From Thysanoteuthis rhombus (taxonomy: Eukaryota; Mollusca; Cephalopoda; Oegopsida; Thysanoteuthidae), in the NCBI GenBank assembly GCA_963457665.1, contig OY735209.1:11868314-11932313 (forward strand): a stretch of DNA of 64,000 nucleotides, written 5' to 3'. The position numbers and the translations under genes were made by a program. Within the stretch, counting starts at the first letter, position 1; each line of letters opens with the position of its first letter. Positions 38,063 through 49,815 of the stretch are shown piece after piece. The notes below the pieces were generated by a model, which saw only the letters and a list, made by a program, of their open reading frames with translations, searched no databases and was not told the origin of the DNA.

Positions 38063-38350
38063 TTAGTGTAGATTACACTTGCCACTTTCCACAGTTAATG
38101 GGTTAAGGTCAGTAGTTATACCAAGCAGATACTCTATCAAGACTTGAAATGACTGCAAGGAGGAAGAGTGAATTAGAGTTTTCTTCAGCTCTGATCCCCA
38201 AGCTATAGCAGCAAGTGTAAAATTCATCTCAAACTTTTTAGTGTTTATTCTTCCTCTTGCATTAGGTGGTAATGAAAGTTCTGTCCATTCGTTTAGTACT
38301 GATAGAGCTTGAACAAGATAGCTGAAATACCATCTGTTACAGTTACGGAA
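38063..38350 (-). CDS. Open minus-strand segment of unknown origin
   Basis: About 95 open codons with protein-like composition: YLVQALSVLNEWTELSLPPN, then RGRINTKKFEMNFTLAAIAW, then LIEYLLGITTDLNPLTVESG, ending in a stop. The frame also stays open further upstream, but that extension is antisense to a mariner remnant and so not part of the same thing. A TATTTCAG acceptor-like site precedes it. I do not recognise it; it could be a host exon, a processed gene fragment or repeat-derived coding sequence. Confidence 0.25.
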   Translation of the reverse strand, partial: FRNCNRWYFSYLVQALSVLNEWTELSLPPNARGRINTKKFEMNFTLAAIAWGSELKKTLIHSSSLQSFQVLIEYLLGITTDLNPLTVESGKCNLH

Positions 38351-38389
38351 CTTGGCAAACAACTCCAAGCACTTTTGAAAAGAATTGTT

Positions 38390-38905
38390 ACAGGCGATGA
38401 GAAATTGATCTTTTTTCACAAAATGAAGCATTATTGAAAGCGACTTGGTTGAGATGATGAACCTTTACTCAAGCCAATTCACAGTCGAGGTTTACTGACA
38501 ATAACAACTCTTGCATTTGAAAACTGCTATGGACAAAAACGCCCATCCTCAGTGAACCAAAACAAAGTCATTTATCATCACAATGATGCACATACTCATA
38601 CTGGCTCGGAAAAAAAAGGATTCATTCTCCATACTCTCCTGACCTTACCAAAACTGACTTTTCATTTGTTTATGAGTTCGCAAAACCATTTTGATGGACC
38701 AAGACTCAATTCAAGAGAAAAGGTTGGAAACCAATTAGTCTCTTATTTCTAGTCAATCGAGAGATTTTACAAATCAGGGATCAGATGATTTGTCGATAGA
38801 TGGAAGGCAAAGGAGAGTACATTAATGATTAAATGCATCTTTGAATCATCACTACATCTGTGTTTCCAAATAATTGAACCATCAGACACAACTTTCATTA
38901 GAACC
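38390..38905 (+). mobile_element. mariner transposase remnant, C-terminal half
   Basis: The + strand reads RIVTGDEKLIFFHKMKHY (first catalytic Asp, as in the TGDEKW block), PLLKPIHSRGLLTITTLAF, then VIYHHNDAHTHTGSE (the HDNARPHT block, with the catalytic Asp position altered), FHLFMSSQNHFDG, LNSREKVGNQLVSYF and FYKSGIR.FVDRWK near the C terminus. This fits the D34D mariner layout from about mid-protein to the end. Stops interrupt it and the DNA-binding N terminus is missing. It is a different mariner lineage from the family D remnants. Confidence 0.75.
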
Positions 38906-39830
38906 TCCTGACAAAAGAAAATATTCCTTGTTGATAGATTAGTTTCAGTGCTCTTGTAAAACGATATTCTAACTTGAGATTTGCTTGAGGAAACAAGCAG
39001 ATAATTTCTATGAATAGAACCTTAGACCACAATAGTTTTCAGGTGGTTCTCTTAGAGAGAACCAATTGCCACTCTTTCTACAATAATTTTTGTTCATGAC
39101 AGGAGCCAATTTGTCATACACAGAAACATACAAATAGCAGAGAACCTTCGCAATAGTTACCTTTTACAGTAGAGAGAAAAGTTGTTTTTTTCCCCTTTAC
39201 TCCAGACAGGTATAAGCTATTAAACGTTAACATACAGAGGTAGGAAGGTGGAAGAAGACATATTTAACAGTAATCACATGTGCAAAAAAGATTTAATGGA
39301 GTCAGATGAAAACAATTACAAAGGAATGTAACTGAGAAATTATCTTTTAGTTTCCCACCATCCATATTAACAAAAAAAAAAGAAAAAAAAAGACAATGAT
39401 GCAACATAAACTTAATTATACACACTGTTATGTCAATGTAGCATTTATCTCAAGATAGCAGTTGGAAACTAGGAACAAATTGGTTAGCAGAAAACTGACA
39501 TTGCCAACATTTACCAATATGAGCAGGAAAAAATGACACATTAAAAAGGAGGAAAATGCAATAAATATCTTTCCAAAAGTTCAAATTTTCAAAATAAAAT
39601 CCAAGAGAGGGAACTTGTCACAGTGTAAGCCTTTCAATCTACAAAAAAAAAAAAAATTCTTCGATATTGTGTACTTATCATTTTGTGCGAACTCTTGTAA
39701 ATTCTGAACAAGGACAGGAAATACTAGAGATGTGTGTTCATGTTCAAGGCGAAGTTTTGTCGGAAAATCAAAGTTATCTAATTATGAAAATGAACAGTGA
39801 CTTTTCCTACCCCCCGCTTTTCTGTCCATA
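38906..39830. other. No recognisable gene
   Basis: AT-rich with minor hairpins (GGTTCTC/GAGAACC near 39,051). No gene or clear repeat. Confidence 0.4.
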
Positions 39831-39837
39831 ACCATGT

Positions 39838-39975
39838 GTTCTTCGACTTGAAGGCAACAATCTTCTTCATTGAATATATCCTACCCACCATTTGAAAAAT
39901 AGACTCTTCCACTTGAGTTCAAAGTTAATTTTCTGATGAATAGAATCATAAATATACCCGAATTATTCCACAAGG
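39838..39975. repeat. Dispersed repeat family G, copy 1
   Basis: TTCGACTTGAAGGCAACAAT, then ATATATCCTACCCACCATTT, GACTCTTCCACTTGAG and TTAATTTTCTGATGAA match 48,818-48,930 (CTCTTCCACTTAAAGATAAT, TCCCTTCCACCACTTGAAAC, GACTCTTCCTCTTAAAC, CACTTGATGAAAC). Unclassified. Confidence 0.5.
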
Positions 39976-42420
39976 ATTATATGTGTGTGTGTGTGCGTGT
40001 GGGCACATGTACACATGCACAGGAGTGCAGATAATACACTAATACTAGGCAGAAGTGTCGGTGTCATCCTTTTTGGACAGGTACTTTGCTAATATTATCA
40101 TAAACAAGAATGAGTAAATGTCCATAGTGACTATTATGTGACAGTCCAAGTCAACTTTTGTCAAGGGCAACAAAGTGAAAATTCAAAATTATTAATATTA
40201 AAAACCAGTTAATCTCAGTAAAAATTCAAATTTAAAAGGTTTCTGGGCTATCCGTTCTTATAGAGCCTTTCATGAGGGGAAAAAGCAATTACTATTACAT
40301 CTATGAAGGGAAAAAATTTTGAGCATTTCAAGATTAAAAAAAAAAAAAGGGTATGTGTGGTATGTCAGGCTGAGTCATCTGAGTTTGTTGCGGTGGGAGG
40401 TACAGGAGATTGTGGGTGTAGAAGAGAAGATGAGGGTGTGTGCTGCCTCTATAGTAAAAAACAAGCTGAACACTACTTCTACTCTTCACCCTTTTTGAAA
40501 AAGCGAAAAAACGGCATGAAGCAACTATCAAAAGGTGGGCCCAACCTGCATTTGAATAGTATTAAGTTGCTTTTTTTTTTTAAAGAAACTAAAAAATTCC
40601 CAGAGTGGAAGAGTCCAATGTTTCAGTATTTTTATTTGCAAAATTGTCACCTTCACATGGAAGAGTCCACAATAACAGAAAGAACTAAGAAAAGCATACA
40701 GTTTATTATATAGTAGATGCTGATGACCAGTTTCAGAACCAGCAGTACTAAATGATAATTAAACTAAGAAACATGCCAGTCAACTAAAACCCGACAACTA
40801 TTACATTTTGAAATGTATAATCAAAATTATATCTGAGTGGTCATATAACTATTTTTTTTAAATTAAAATCTGAAGAGAGAGAGAGAGGGAAAAAAAAAAA
40901 AAAAAAAGGAGGTTTACGGAAATAGAAACAGGTTTGAATGTCAGTGTACATTTTTTAAGAGAACAAGCTAACAAGCTCGGCTGCGCTACGGTCAATCTCC
41001 CTTGCTCCATTGAAATCTATGAGGTAAACAAAACAGAATTCATTTCTCCATACAATATTAATTCAAAACAGAGTCCCTATTCAACTCCTTTCAAACTTCA
41101 GCAAAAACAAGTCGACCTAAGTCAGGCTTTAGAAGTGGGTGTAATTTTGTCTGTCATTGTATCACCATTGTTTGTACATGGCATCACAGGTTTATGGTCT
41201 GGTCATTGTCACCCTTCATTGTTGTTACACCCAAAAATAAAGTCAAAACTCAATCGTAGGAGGTAGACAATAACAAAATAAAAGCCATATAGAAAAAAAG
41301 AAAAGAAAAAAATTATTATAAAAAGAAAACAGCTAATAAATAAGAATGTGGAGGGGATGCAAATTGTCATTATACCAAAGCAGTATGCCATTTCGGATGG
41401 GGGTCATCAAATATTTGGGGAAAAAAAGGAAAAAAAAAAGTGGTTTAAAATGACATTCTTTCATGTTACACTCTTTCATGTTAAACTAGGATCTTAGCTT
41501 TTAAGATGAATGTTTCATCAACAGGTTTAGAGAAAATGAATTAAATTTTGTTCTGAATAGAAATTCAGGGCACATAACCTATCATAAAAAAGAATTCATG
41601 TCCCAAGAAAAACTATTAAAATATTACTGGTCTCAGTGGTATTTGAAAACTGTGGAAAAAAAAAACACACACACACACACACACAAGAACTGGGACGTGC
41701 TTTTGGTAAGAAAAGATGGAAAACATTTTCAATTCATTTGAATCAAGAAAAGATAAAATAATCAAATAAGTAATTTTTTTTATATAAACCAACAGTTAGA
41801 TACTTGATAAAAAATACAAAAGATTGTTATTTTTACTACTATTCATCTTCAGTTGTTGAAGGTAAATAGTCAAAATTAATAGAATGGTTCACGCTACTTC
41901 ATCTAGTGATAAAAAAAAAATAATAATAATGATAATCTTTTATATTGGACTCATTTAAACAAGAGCATTAAACAACCAGACAAGAAAGTGCTTTTGAATC
42001 TTTCAGAAATGGAGAGCTACACTTTTAATGCTATTTGAAAAGGCCAATTTAATGAAAAGAGGCACTTAAAAGAGTCCAATTGGAATCCATCTATGCATTA
42101 TTGCTAGAGCATTTTAGAATTCAAAAAAGAAAATCTAAATAATCATTTCAAAGAAGAAAAACATTAAGAAAATTTTAAAATCATACTTCTATAGAAGAGA
42201 TGCCTACAGTTGAGAACTATAATACATAACTACCATAGCAGTAATAAAAATTACAGAACTAAAGAAAATTTCCTGAATCAGTCAAGTTAGATATGAAATA
42301 GTGAATAGATTGTGTAGCAATAGTAGCAGTGGGCAATTGACTTCCAGGAGGGCTTGTTTATGGTGCCGATAACTAGACACACATCTGGAAGGAAGAAAGA
42401 AAGAAATTATGAGGTTTGGT
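39976..42420. other. No recognisable gene
   Basis: Contains short (TG)n (39,981), poly-A runs (40,337; 40,888-40,907) and (CA)n (41,663-41,685). A 136-codon + frame at 40,303-40,713 is Cys- and Lys-biased from repeat-like sequence and is not convincing. No splice-supported exon seen. Confidence 0.35.
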
Positions 42421-42438
42421 TTGCAAAGGTTGGAAATG

Positions 42439-42510
42439 AAGGGTGGAGTTCCATGGATGGGGGAGAAAAATGAAGGGTGGAGTTCCATGGATGGGGGAGA
42501 AAAATGAAGC
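42439..42510. repeat. 34-base tandem duplication
   Basis: GAAGGGTGGAGTTCCATGG followed by ATGGGGGAGAAAAAT occurs twice in direct succession with no difference. The identity suggests a recent slippage or duplication event. Confidence 0.8.
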
Positions 42511-44610
42511 AGCAATTGTGTAGCTTATATAACAGATGGGTGTCTGCTTCGAATGAGCCAATAGAGAATTCCAAGCATTCTCAAACACAGTCCATAGACA
42601 TTTGAGGAATAAGAAGTGGTGATGATGATGATTGTGCTGATGTCAATTATGGTGATGTTGATGATGCTGATATTGCTTATTGTTCTGAGCCCCATCTACC
42701 CCCCCCCATTCTTTACCAGCTCTTTTCCTTTCTTTCATTTTTGCCATCACACAAGCAGCTGTCTCACCAGGCAAGCAGCCGTCAGGGCAGAGGCTAAGGC
42801 AGAGCACAACATGGCACCAACTGTTAGTGCAGTTTTCTAGTAAGTAAGTGAGGGTGGGGAACCAGGCAGTGTAACCCAAGTAAGGAACATAATGACCTGG
42901 ATAGATCTGACTAAAACCTACATTTTTATTGAACAAGGCTGGAGAAGAATTGATAGGATCTTGAATGAGGAAAGAGAAATAGACTTGAAAGGAATTGTTA
43001 ATACGATATGTAATACTTCAGAAATATGAAACAACACCGACACAATGATCACTTACTTATACATGTACATACTAGTCTAGTACTATTAGAGGTAATACTA
43101 GCAGTAAAAAAAAAAAAAATTATATATATATATATTAAGAAAAAAAAAATCAATGTATAAAAAATGAAAGTTGACACTCATACGTGTGTGCTTGAGTAAA
43201 TATAATGCTCTGTACAAGTGGGTTACATTCTAAGGTCTGCAATGAATTTTCTAAATAATTCATAGCAATGTGATTATGTTGGATGTTTTCATTTTTTTTT
43301 TTGCATCTGTCCAAAATATAAACAGGAACCAAAAGTTCAATGTAGATATTCACTACCGAGTTTAGACATTGCCAGATCACATGATCCACGGTTGAAGCTT
43401 CTTATCTAGAGAAATCATCTTAACAAGGGACACCTTTCTACCAAGTTTCAAATAAATCTGACAAAAAACAGTTGAGAAACAATACGGGGACAGGCCGCCT
43501 AATGATGAACAGAGCCTCTTATAGGGAGGTGAGGATGCCTCTGAAAAAGAATTAGTTATCAAAAGCCAGCAAAACAATTTATCAGACATATCAGTATCAC
43601 TATAGGATTGATTAACAAAGAATTAAAAGCTTGAATATTTTGACTTTGGTTGACATCATAGTCATCAATATAATAATAGCTCGTTTACCATTGCCATCAA
43701 AAAAATGACGGCAGTTTTCTAATAATTTTGCAATTGCATTCTATTGAAGAAATATCAACGTTGCTCCACATTTTCTTATCTAACTTCAACCAAATCAACC
43801 CAGATAAACCAGACTACCCCATGATTAACCTTTAATAATAATAATAATAATGATAATCTCCCTTGACAAATGCTACAGATAGAAAATATAAACATACAGA
43901 TGGTGAATTGTATAAGCAGGTAGATAATAATCCATCAGTGGTAAGTATTTATCCTTCAAGAAGTAGAAATACAGTTCGGTTGGTGAATTGAGTTTCCTAA
44001 CAGTAAATTCATAAATAAAAGAAGTCAACTTGGAATTATCATATACTAGCTGAAATCTTGCCAATAGGGTGGATTTTTCAGCTAGATCCAGTGGAAAATG
44101 TAAACATGAGCACAAGATGTTTGTTTTTCTTGGGAATATCTCAATTCAATACTTCCACCAACAATGTACTGTCTCAGCTTGCTGGAGGTCATACACGGTT
44201 AGTTATTAATGGAATCAGACTCAATATTAGATATGAAGATAGATAGAGGGATGGAAGTCAGATAATTAAATTATCATCAGGGTGTGTGCAGATCCCACTA
44301 TTATCATTCAATTGCAAATCACCCAACCTTTGTTTGTGCATTATACAAGTTAGCACATTTTAAGGGTACCTTAACTCAATACCTCTTGTCTCCAATACAC
44401 CATGATGAACAGGATCAGATTTTTAGTATTATACAGAAATAGACAGAAATTCAATCATTATTATTCAGGCTGAGCACAAACACAGATCACACAGGAAAAA
44501 AAAAAGAAAAAAGAAAAAAAAATTTCCCCAAAGAATTCAAAATCTTATCACTTTATAACTTTGCCCTAGGTCAGTTAAGCATACATATCAAATTTGGCTA
44601 GTTAGTAGAC
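42511..44610. other. No firm gene
   Basis: A GATGATGATG-rich patch lies at 42,617-42,675. A minus-strand frame at 43,873-44,050 (TSFIYEFTVRKLNSPTELYF and following) has a possible acceptor at about 44,050 but no convincing donor or relative. Poly-A at 43,107 and (ATA)n at 43,834-43,850. Confidence 0.3.
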
Positions 44611-44613
44611 AGA

Positions 44614-44860
44614 GCCAGAGACAGCTAGCTAGCGCCAGAGACAGCTAGCTAGCGCCAGAGACAGCTAGCAAGCGCCAGAGACAGCTAGCAAGCGCCAGAG
44701 ACAGCTAGCTAGCGCCAGAGACAGCTAGCTAGCGCCAGAGACAGCTAGCAAGCGCCAGAGACAGCTAGCAAGCGCCAGAGACAGCTAGCTAGCGCCAGAG
44801 ACAGCTAGCAAGCGCCAGAGACAGCTAGCTAGCGCCAGAGACAAATAGCTAGCGCCAGAG
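44614..44860. repeat. 20-base minisatellite with AABB higher order
   Basis: Twelve 20-base units of GCCAGAGACAGCTAGCTAGC (type A) or GCCAGAGACAGCTAGCAAGC (type B), then a partial unit. The order is A A B B A A B B A B A and a diverged last unit. The spacing is exactly 20 bases throughout. The core GCTAGCTAGC of type A is self-complementary. The two full AABB cycles imply that an 80-base block was itself duplicated. Confidence 0.9.
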
Positions 44861-45875
44861 ATAATAGAGAGACTAGAGATATATTGTTTTTCAAAGAAAA
44901 CAATAAGTAATAAATGGTAAAAAATATTGCTAGATTTTGAGATGAGAGTTTCTTAGAATTGTGATTTAAAATTTATCAAAGTTTGTATGATATTTTTAGT
45001 TTTATTTACCCCAATACAGAGCATTAGAATAACCCAATTCCATCGGTATTGCTTACCTCAATTTCTAATCACTGACATTCCTTTTCTTTCTAATTTCAAT
45101 GCATTTCTGCGGTAAAAACCATTTACGATACATTTCTATGGTAAAATCATTGATAATAAGTCTATATCATTCATATTTGATTTGCATTAGTACACTACAA
45201 AGCCTTATCCCACCTAAAAACATTTTTTTTTGTCTAACTATGCCCCAATCTTGAGCGGGCATGGGCTTTTTTTTTTTTTTTTTTAGCTAATTTAGATTAT
45301 TTTTTCTAGTCTTAGTGCTGGTATGTGCACAGGCTATGGTGATTCATTTATCTAAGGCATAAATATCTTTCATACATATTTGGACAAAAAATTCGATTGC
45401 CTATTTTGAATGACTACTGTCAAGATTTGTCAGAGTAGTTCGTGCAAATCGCAAAGATATTGATTAGTTGTCAATGTCATCCTATAATGACTATGATAGG
45501 ATTCGGTGACGGCTAAGATCTAACAGCGATAGATATTTCATCCCAAAAGGTGTTTTCATCAAGAAATTTTCTCATCATTAATACAATAAAATTTACCTCA
45601 CTGCAAGGAGTGTGTGATCGCAGCTAACCTGAAAGACTTGTTAATCAACCAATTTGAATATGGACAAAGTTGCAAAATTTTGTCATAGCCACTGAGATGA
45701 GATCTTAATTTTTTCTTTTCTGTTGACTCATTGAGTGTCACTAGATTGATGAAATTGGAAACTATGGCCAATGGGAGAGTAGCTCATTTCATAACTAATG
45801 AAAGCTAAAAAACAACAAACAAAACAAAGAAAAAAAAAAGGATAGCCGTTCCTTAGAAAACTGACACTTGACTAA
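44861..45875. other. No recognisable gene
   Basis: ATGCATTTCTGCGGTAAAAAC and ATACATTTCTATGGTAAAATC (45,099-45,150) are a short direct repeat. Poly-T at 45,268-45,284. No coding signal. Confidence 0.4.
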
Positions 45876-45879
45876 CATA

Positions 45880-46085
45880 TTTTGGTAATCAATGGACAAG
45901 TTACTTTTCAGGCCTTTTGTTCGATTGCTAAAAAGTCGGAAATTTTTTTCCAGACATAAGGAGTAAACGTTAAATTTTCAGTCCTATAGCTCCAATAGTG
46001 CAGCCAGTATGTGATTGATATGTACATACTTAACAAGCCAGCCAGACCAACTTGGAGATTGAAGAAACCCATGTTGATAAGTTTT
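45880..46085 (-). repeat. Dispersed repeat family A, copy 5 (shortened)
   Basis: The reverse complement carries the GAAACCCATG/GGTTTC end with CCAAGTTGGTCTGGCTGGCT, the AGCTATAGGAC block and ACAAAAGGCCTGAAAAGTAA with CCATTGATT. The central G-run segment is missing. Confidence 0.5.
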
Positions 46086-46164
46086 GATTAAGGGTATCTT
46101 TAAACTACAACAGGTAATGATACTTTATATCCTTTTGGCATAAGACAAAACTTGATGGTTCAAT

Positions 46165-46275
46165 AAATAAAATGTGATACAAAGCAAATTCAAAGTTACT
46201 AGTAAATGCCTATAGCTTAGCTAACAGTATACCTAAAACAGTGTCTGTGTCAGTGTGTTTACACAGTAAATCAAA
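46165..46275. repeat. Dispersed repeat family H, copy 1
   Basis: TGTGATACAAAGCAAATTCA, AGTTACTAGTAAATGCC, ATAGCTTAGCTAAC and GTGTCAGTGTGTTTACAC match 48,945-49,075 (CGTGATACAAAGCGAATTAA, AGTTACTCACTAGTTAGTG, TTGCTTAACTAAC, CTCAGTCAGTATGTTTACAC). Same orientation. Confidence 0.55.
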
Positions 46276-46295
46276 AGCATTAAAAAGCATCTTAA

Positions 46296-46600
46296 ATGAT
46301 ATCTTCCATCAAAATAAAAACAGCCAATGAAGTCTCAGTTTCCTTTGCATGCATCAGCTTATTGATCCTTGCAAGTTTCAAATCTGGTCAAAACCAGGAC
46401 TTTATTCTGACAAGTTATGATCACCACCTTGATATTTCTATCCTAATCATACAGCTTAGAATGTACACAATTGGCTACAGAGAACACAAAGAAATTTGCC
46501 CAAATTAAGAATTTCCTATACTCTCCAATCATACCAGGAATAGAACTGGGGATTTTGTGTGCATGAGGCAGATGTACTTTGAAAGATTAATGCAAAGCAT
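46296..46600 (-). mobile_element. SINE with tRNA-Val-like head, copy 2
   Basis: It shares the body words TGCATGCATCAGCTTA.TGAT, ATGATCACCACC and ATACAGCTTAGAATGTAC with 16,800-17,125 in the same order and orientation. The tRNA-like head (minus strand, about 46,590-46,530) is more decayed; CATCTGCCTCATGCACAC and CCAGTTCTATTCCTGG remain. Confidence 0.6.
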
Positions 46601-46842
46601 TGTTAATTGAAATCTTAGTATTCACAATAGGCAAATAGTAAAATTGACACAACAATAGTAGCAGTAATAGTTGTAGTTATATTATCAGCAACCAAACCAC
46701 AGTAGAACCGCTATTTTAGTGTTGGTTACATTATCAGCAGCCATACACAGTGGAGCAGCTACTCTGTGTTCATGGGTTAGCAATACCCCCTTCCTCTCTG
46801 TTTGTTGTCACAAACACACTGACAGCTTGCAAATTGTCTTAA

Positions 46843-46844
<2 letters not shown>

Positions 46845-46906
<62 letters not shown>

Positions 46907-46912
46907 TAGAAA
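46845..46912. repeat. (TA)26 and GA microsatellite
   Basis: TA dinucleotides run straight into a short GAGAGAGA tract, like the larger compound array at 30,635. Confidence 0.9.
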
Positions 46913-47101
46913 GATCAAATTAAGAGAAAAATCATCCATTGCCTTTTCCCTTCAGCTGAGAAACAAGCTTGTAATCACCGACACTGTTGGAGGTAAAAGG
47001 CAAATCTATACGAAAAGAGGTGCAGGAAGTTCACACAGGCAAGCACACACAAGAATATTTCTCTTAATTATTTCCAGGAATGATCACAATAATTTTTTTT
47101 T

Positions 47102-47573
47102 TCCGAACAATCGGACAACCTGTTTTTCACAGTAAAGGGACCTACCAGGATCGTATACCAATCAATTCTGGTATGTCCAGCCTTGTACCAATAGATTTTA
47201 ACCTGTCCGGAGCAGGATGTTGACATTTTTAGAATCTCTGTTCATCCCCCCGCCCCCGAATCCTTGGCTAGGTTTCCAGGAATTGCTGAATGTTGGTCTT
47301 GATAATTCTTCAGGATGTAAACGAGGCCAATCAGGCCTCCCTCCATGGCTGGACATTGATATTGAGAAGTATTTCAGATGCGGGCGTTGACATTAGGGAA
47401 CATCCTGGATTCGGAAAAATAAACGCATAGAGGTGCTAAGAATAAAAAATGTCAACGTCCAGCTTCAGATGGGTTGAAATCTCTATGTACCACACTGGAC
47501 ATACCCAAATGGGTCGGTATACAGTCCTGGTTAGTAACCATTCTGAGAGAAACAAGTTCGGACTTAGTCCGGG
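47102..47573. mobile_element. 470-base palindromic element
   Basis: Left-arm words CAACCTGTTTTTCACAGTAA, CCTACCAGGATCGTATACC, CTGGTATGTCCAG and GGATGTTGACATTTTTAGAA are answered in reverse complement by the right arm (AACTTGTTTCTCTCAGAA, ACTAACCAGGACTGTATACC, GGGTATGTCCAG, GGACGTTGACATTTTTTATT). The pairing continues towards a centre near 47,337 (CCGAATCCTTGG against CCGAATCCAGGA). There is no reading frame. This is a non-autonomous foldback-type DNA element of moderate age, with arms about 75-80% alike by eye. Confidence 0.7.
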
Positions 47574-48555
47574 CAGATATCATCACTACTTAAGCTTAAT
47601 ACTACAAAAAAAAAAAAAAAAAAAGGGATAAATTATTAATTTAAATACATACATAATGCCAACCATTAAGCATATACAATAAACAAAACAAAGTTGTATA
47701 AAAATGAATACGAATAACTAGGGTTATGGGTGATGAAGGGTTTTTTTTTTCCTCTAAAAATAAATACGAATCACTAGGGTTATAGGTGATAAGGGTTTTT
47801 TTTCCTCCATAACAGTTGGTAACCTTAATTATTTTACAAGAGGTCAATGGGTACTTGTTGAATAGTTAAGACCGGGGGGGGAAAAATAGAAGAGAAGTTG
47901 GGTTAAAGTTGAAATATCGTACATGTGACGTGACCAGTAAAGCTAAAAAAAATCAAAAAAATCGACGCAACAATAAATTACATGGATTTTTTTTAGTTGG
48001 CTAAAGTGAAGGCAAAACTTAACAATGGTGGTCCCCAATGGAATTCAGCAGACGTCACCCATTTTTTTAATTTCTGATTTTTTTTCAACCCAAAAAGACG
48101 AAAATAAGCATGACAAACAATTTGATTTATTTAAATTCAAAATAAAATAATCTATTTATTCAATTTACAGTTGTGTAACATTTATATATTCACAAGACAG
48201 TAAAACGCACTCTAACTGAATTCCAATCGGGACCACTATCGCTCAGTTGCTCCGAAGCAAATAATGAACCCTCCCTAAACCTTGGTGTACGAAACCTCAA
48301 AACTAGTTTCAATCTCTGTGAATCATACATACTTTTTAAGTAAGTCTAGTGTTCGTGAACGAATACAAATCGATTTCGTGGAAATAATGGATTTTTTTCT
48401 CAATGAAAAAAAGAACTGTATTAATCTTTTCAATCGTAATAAATAACGTACTAAGAAGGACGTTTTATTGCCCCTGCCTTCTAAAAAGTTAAAATAAAGG
48501 ATTCGACAAACCCCAGTTCTTAAGTAAACCCCCACGTTAAAGTCACCACAATAGT
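47574..48555. other. No gene; tandem 58-base duplication
   Basis: 47,708-47,815 contains two copies of an approximately 58-base unit (ACGAATAACTAGGGTTATGG with GATGAAGGGTTTTTTTTTCC, then ACGAATCACTAGGGTTATAG with GATAAGGGTTTTTTTTCC). CpG is somewhat more frequent from here to 49,250 than elsewhere. No exon was identified. Confidence 0.4.
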
Positions 48556-48559
48556 TAAT

Positions 48560-48665
48560 ATTCCCAGCGCACCGAGTGGCAGTAGTTAAACTAGAGACCA
48601 ATGTAGTAAGTTCGAGCCTCACTAGGTGACCTACACCTGTGGCTTTGTACTGTACTACAACAAGA
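48560..48665 (+). mobile_element. tRNA-like SINE fragment
   Basis: CACCGAGTGGCAGTAGTTAA resembles an A box region and GTAAGTTCGAGCCTCACTAG a B box, 45 bases apart. GGTGACCTACACCTGTGGC follows. A minus-strand open frame across it is incidental. Confidence 0.45.
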
Positions 48666-48817
48666 TTAGTCAACGTCTGTAAGAACTATTTCAACAAGAC
48701 GATAATTCAAGATACAAAATTAAATCGATGGTGATGTATAAATGGTACGTATTAAGGAACAACAGCTTTACGGTTCCATTGAACAAACAGTGTGACATTT
48801 TTTCGTCAGTAACAGCG

Positions 48818-48930
48818 AACTCTTCCACTTAAAGATAATTTTGTTGAGTATCTCCCTTCCACCACTTGAAACAATGGACTCTTCCTCTTAAACGGGGTCA
48901 GTCACTTGATGAAACTTTGACAGGATAATT
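48818..48930. repeat. Dispersed repeat family G, copy 2
   Basis: Matches 39,838-39,975 as described there; shorter and somewhat diverged. Confidence 0.5.
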
Positions 48931-48944
48931 TTTTTAAAAATTAA

Positions 48945-49075
48945 TCCGTGATACAAAGCGAATTAAGAAGTTACTCACTAGTTAGTGTCCATTGCTTAAC
49001 TAACCTAAGACGACGCCTCAGTCAGTATGTTTACACTAAACAGTAATTTGAAAGGTTAACGCAAAGTAACAAACT
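48945..49075. repeat. Dispersed repeat family H, copy 2
   Basis: Matches 46,165-46,275 in order and orientation. Copies G2 and H2 lie side by side here, but G1 and H1 are 6 kb apart, so they are independent families. Confidence 0.5.
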
Positions 49076-49311
49076 AAAATAGATAAGAAGACGTAAACAT
49101 TTATTCACTATTAACTGCTTTGGAGTCGTGAACTAACTTTATTAAATCTTGAAGAGAGAGAATGTGAAAAAAACCGCTCGAACTCTATACAAACACTGAT
49201 AGATATTACCCCCCCCCCCAACGAATTACGCCGAACTGGTTCCAGTATCTAATCAAAGACAAAACAGGAGTGTCTGTGAAAGAATTCTCCCTCTTTTTTT
49301 AGATATACTGT

Positions 49312-49348
<37 letters not shown>

Positions 49349-49640
49349 TTCTAATAGGTATTCGAATAGATCCATTAATTGTTACACGGGTAATAACTAG
49401 TTACACGTAATTTACAATAAAACAGTAAATCAGAGATGACATGTGACACAAGAGAGTGACACCACCTGAGACTCTATTAAGTTTGGGGTATTTTTTCCCC
49501 TATCAAGAAAGGAGTCACTTTTCAAAAATAATAGAAGGGGTGAAAAAAGAAAAAAAAAAAAAAAAAAAAAAAAAAAACGAACTTTATTCAACTTTTTAAT
49601 TTTTTTAAACTGAAAGATAGATCTCCACCCTCACTGAAAA
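49076..49640. other. No recognisable gene
   Basis: (TA)12 at 49,318-49,342 and poly-A at 49,551-49,577. Otherwise plain AT-rich sequence. Confidence 0.4.
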
Positions 49641-49644
49641 AAAT

Positions 49645-49754
49645 ACATATATATATATACATATATATAATGTGTGTGTGTATATATATATATACACACA
49701 CACACAAATTATATCATATATAATGTGTATATATATATATATATATACACACAC

Positions 49755-49806
<52 letters not shown>

Positions 49807-49815
49807 CACACACAA
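49645..49815. repeat. TA/TG/CA mosaic microsatellite
   Basis: Repeated switches between (TA)n, GTGTGTG and CACACACA, with TATATAATGTGTGTG and its reverse complement both present. The block is largely self-complementary. Open frames on both strands here are artefacts of the repeat. Confidence 0.85.

Noticed and set aside
40303-40713. 136-codon plus-strand frame with a Cys-rich patch
   Set aside because: It begins in a poly-A tract and crosses a poly-T run. The cysteines do not form a known zinc-binding spacing and no splice signals support it.
44614-44860. CRISPR-like array
   Set aside because: The repeats are contiguous 20-base units with no spacers; it is a minisatellite in an animal genome.
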